Under the pieces are notes generated by a model that was not told where the DNA came from, did not search any database, and saw only the letters and a list, made by a program, of their open reading frames with translations. Shown here piece by piece: positions 13,093 to 14,895 of a stretch of 14,895 nucleotides of DNA; the stretch's first letter is position 1; each line of letters opens with the position of its first letter. The stretch is taken from positions 1-14,895 of the forward strand of contig DATBFY010000564.1 in the NCBI GenBank assembly GCA_036558265.1, read 5' to 3'. The stretch is from RYN-433 sp036558265. Lineage in GTDB: Bacteria; Planctomycetota; Phycisphaerae; Tepidisphaerales; Tepidisphaeraceae. Position numbers and translations under genes: made by a program.

Positions 13093-13797
13093 ATGACTCG
13101 CTCCACACCCGCACTCGCGACGTGGCTCATCGTCGCATCCGTCGCTCTTGTGGCCCGCGCAGCCGACCCCGCGCAGCTTGATCCAACCCTCCTCAAAAAA
13201 GGCGACCTTATTGCAGTCACCGTCGCCGGCCTCGCCGGCCCTGACAGCCATCCGCAATTCCGCGCCCACGTCGGCGCAAAAGGCGAACTGCCCGTCCCGC
13301 GCATCGGCGCGCCCAAGATCGAGGGCAAAACCCTCGACCAGGCCGCCCGCCAGATCGCCGTCGAATTCCAGCGCCTCAACATCCTGCCTAACCCGGTCGT
13401 TACCCTTCGCCTCGTCGAACCGGCCGACCGATCCAAGCTCAAACTCCGCCCGATCGCCGAGGGTGACCTCCTGTCGCTGGTCATCTACGACATGATGAGC
13501 CCTGGCGTCCCCACACGGTTCGACGCCCGCGTCACCGACGGCGCCATCGGCGTGCCGCTCCTGGGCGCCCTGCGCGTCGTCGATCTCACCGAGGCCGACG
13601 CCATCGAGGCCATCCGCAAGCGGCTGCGCGGCGCGCATCTGATCGCCGAATCCGTCGTCTCCCTCCACCGCGCCCAATCCGCCGACCAGGCCGACGTGAA
13701 GCTCGGCCCGATCGCGCGGGGCGACGTGCTCCGGATCGGCATCGCGTCGCTGGACGCCCCCGGGCGTCGAGACCGTCCAGATCGTCCGCGTCGATAA
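13093..13797 (+). CDS. Secreted protein of polysaccharide-export-like repeats (frameshifted)
   Basis: A signal peptide (residues 1-23, MTRSTPALATWLIVASVALV, cleavage near ARA) is followed by tandem repeats of about 85 residues resembling the N-terminal domain of Wza-type polysaccharide export proteins. Repeat 1 is KKGDLIAVTV...GKGELPVPRIG...LVEP (about 35-119), repeat 2 IAEGDLLSLVIYD...DGAIGVPLLG...LHRA (121-206), and repeat 3 starts IARGDVLRIGIAS at 207. In this frame repeat 3 is cut after about 15 residues: an extra base in CCCCCGGG (13757-13764) sends the frame to a stop at 13795-13797. I chose the start at 13093, preceded by GAGG 6 nt upstream, over an ATG at 13051 because it begins the signal peptide. 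The protein is probably periplasmic or surface-associated. It lacks the membrane-spanning part of Wza, so a direct export role is doubtful. Confidence 0.8.
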   Translation: MTRSTPALATWLIVASVALVARAADPAQLDPTLLKKGDLIAVTVAGLAGPDSHPQFRAHVGAKGELPVPRIGAPKIEGKTLDQAARQIAVEFQRLNILPNPVVTLRLVEPADRSKLKLRPIAEGDLLSLVIYDMMSPGVPTRFDARVTDGAIGVPLLGALRVVDLTEADAIEAIRKRLRGAHLIAESVVSLHRAQSADQADVKLGPIARGDVLRIGIASLDAPGRRDRPDRPRR

Positions 13798-13972
13798 GCA
13801 GGGACGCATCGATCTGCCCGGCATCCCCACCGACGGCGTCGAAGTCGCCGGCCTGAGCGAGCCCGCCGCCCCCGCCGCCATCGCCCGCGCATATGCCCAG
13901 GCCGGTACTTTGGCAGGTGCCCAAGTCACCGTGCTCAAGATCCACGGCGAAGCCCTCCCGGCGAAGAAATAG
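13757..13972 (+). pseudogene. Out-of-frame remainder of the third export-like repeat
   Basis: Removing one base from the CCCCCGGG run at 13757-13764 continues repeat 3 as APGVETVQIVRVDKQGRIDL, PGIPTDGVEVAGL and AGAQVTVLKIHGEALPAKK, ending at TAG 13970-13972. This aligns with repeat 2 (SPGVPTRFDARVTDGAIGVPL...). The restored protein would have 292 residues and three full repeats. The cause is either a base-call/assembly error in a G/C run or a real mutation. Confidence 0.8.
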
Positions 13973-13989
13973 GGCGGAAACCGGAGCGC

Positions 13990-14037
13990 CTGGCCTCCCC
14001 GATCCGCCGGCCAGATTGCGGCGCGCCGGGGCCCGGC
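13990..14037. terminator. Hairpin pair between convergent genes
   Basis: CTGGCC (13990-13995) pairs with GGCCAG (14009-14014), and GCCGG (14025-14029) pairs with CCGGC (14033-14037) around GGC. They fill the 69-bp gap between two convergent 3' ends. There is no T-run on either strand, so a bidirectional intrinsic terminator is only suggested by position. Confidence 0.3.
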
Positions 14038-14041
14038 CTCG

Positions 14042-14895
14042 CTACCGCCTCGCGCGCCGGACCTCTACATCCCGAAACACGATCTCCCCCCTCCATAGCT
14101 GAAACAAGTCCACCGTCTCCTTCGCCACCTCCTTGCTCGCCCGGAACACCACGTCGACCTTGCCGATGTCCGGACTCGATGGAAAGTCGCGACACGTGGG
14201 ACCAAAGATGACGCTCTGATCGTGAGCCCGCGCATAGACCGGCCCCATCGGGTACTCCTTGCCACCGTACCGAGCGATCACATTAAACGCGACGCTCACC
14301 GGCGGATTCTCCACTCGGATGCTGGCCGACAACGGGGCCTGCGGCGTTTTGTCCGCCCAGATCCACTCGACTTCGATCGCCCGGCGGACTCGCTCCTTCA
14401 ATGCCGCGTCCTCGATCCACGACACCGTCTCGCCCGTCCCCGGCGCCAGTGCCGAAAAGCGCGAGCTCAACCCAATGCGACCCGTCCAAACCGGTTTGGC
14501 CGAGTCGGGATCGGGAAAGCTTTGACCACCCCGATAGACCGACACGTCCACCGCTACATTAATCACGTGTTCGCCGGGACTGCCGACGGGCAGCGTGTGG
14601 CCGCTGCTGCTTCCGCCCGGAAAGCGACTAAAGGTTTCGTAGAACCGGCGCGCCGCCGGCGATCCGCTGACCGGCGGCGGGGCATCGATCGCCATCCCAA
14701 CCACGCCCCCCGAAAAGAACCACCCCGTCTCGGGCCCGCGCCCGCGCCAATCGATCATCAACGGCAACTTCTCCCCCGCCACCACCTGCCGCCGCGCGCG
14801 CAGCACGATCCCAAACGCCCCGCGGTAGAACCGGTCCCGCTGAGCCGCCGACAACCGCCCGGCCCGGTCTCGCTCCGCCAACTCCTCCCACGCAT
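14042..14895 (-). CDS. Hypothetical protein, 5' end beyond the window
   Basis: The frame is open from the stop at 14042 through the right edge (the last codons read AWEELAERDRAGRL), so at least 284 residues are present and the start lies outside. A TTG at 14881 is in frame but has no support as a start. Visible blocks are AAQRDRFYRGAFGIVLRARRQVVAGEKLPL, MIDWRGRGPETGWFFSG, HVINVAVDVSVYRGG, a VSVAFNVIARYGGKEYPMGPVYARAH stretch and a C-terminal beta-rich FRDVEVRRARR. No membrane segment is visible in the part seen. The alternating strands suggest a beta-sandwich in the second half. I do not recognise the family and assign no function. Confidence 0.7.
   Translation of the reverse strand, partial: AWEELAERDRAGRLSAAQRDRFYRGAFGIVLRARRQVVAGEKLPLMIDWRGRGPETGWFFSGGVVGMAIDAPPPVSGSPAARRFYETFSRFPGGSSSGHTLPVGSPGEHVINVAVDVSVYRGGQSFPDPDSAKPVWTGRIGLSSRFSALAPGTGETVSWIEDAALKERVRRAIEVEWIWADKTPQAPLSASIRVENPPVSVAFNVIARYGGKEYPMGPVYARAHDQSVIFGPTCRDFPSSPDIGKVDVVFRASKEVAKETVDLFQLWRGEIVFRDVEVRRARR

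Noticed and set aside
12880..13938. Minus-strand frame continuing upstream of argJ (about 350 extra codons)
   Set aside because: It is antisense to the signal-peptide and export-repeat gene and shows no family resemblance. ArgJ has its normal length and N-terminus from 12879.

Overview
This is a GC-rich bacterial chromosomal window that I assign tentatively to Planctomycetota. The assignment rests on family content, not on a marker gene. It has a secreted lamin-tail/CotH kinase protein, two zinc-ribbon membrane proteins with the CGYxLRG...DRCPECG motif, a BlaI/M56 regulatory pair, FlgM, and many intergenic palindromic repeats. There is no rRNA, tRNA, CRISPR array, transposase or phage gene. 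It reads as ordinary chromosome rich in small mobile or palindromic repeats.

Positions 1-1047: a tandem duplication with a 363-bp period. Copy 1 of a DUF4826-type gene breaks off where a short 'aaaaagggacgggagcc' repeat sits; copy 2 is complete. A long hairpin repeat and a second copy of the short repeat follow.
Positions 1047-3485: a two-gene operon. A BlaI/MecI-type repressor overlaps by 4 bp an unusual M56 (BlaR1-like) metallopeptidase whose extracytoplasmic sensor is replaced by an HlyD/RND-adaptor domain. A good promoter and two identical-arm perfect 18-bp palindromes lie upstream, so autoregulation is likely. Two copies of the short repeat are inserted in frame in the peptidase gene.
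Positions 3328-6172: a secreted LTD/CotH-kinase gene on the minus strand whose 3' end overlaps the M56-HlyD gene by 158 bp. Its leader is a 556-bp, locally AT-richer intergenic region containing a possible four-way-junction structure and palindromes.
Positions 6173-11420: flgM, then two consecutive copies of one convergent gene pair. Each pair is a plus-strand zinc-ribbon polytopic membrane protein meeting, tail over tail, a minus-strand single-pass membrane protein with a large exported domain. A small membrane-anchored protein gene lies just upstream of the second minus-strand gene.
Positions 11421-14895: a nested inverted repeat, argJ (arginine biosynthesis, minus), a secreted protein made of three polysaccharide-export-like repeats with a frameshift in the third, and the 3' part of an unrecognised minus-strand gene that runs off the window.

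The strongest candidates for new biology are the BlaI/M56-HlyD fusion with its operators, the duplicated convergent zinc-ribbon/anchored-protein module, and the short repeat that can sit in frame inside a membrane peptidase. No database search was possible. Family names come from motif recognition.
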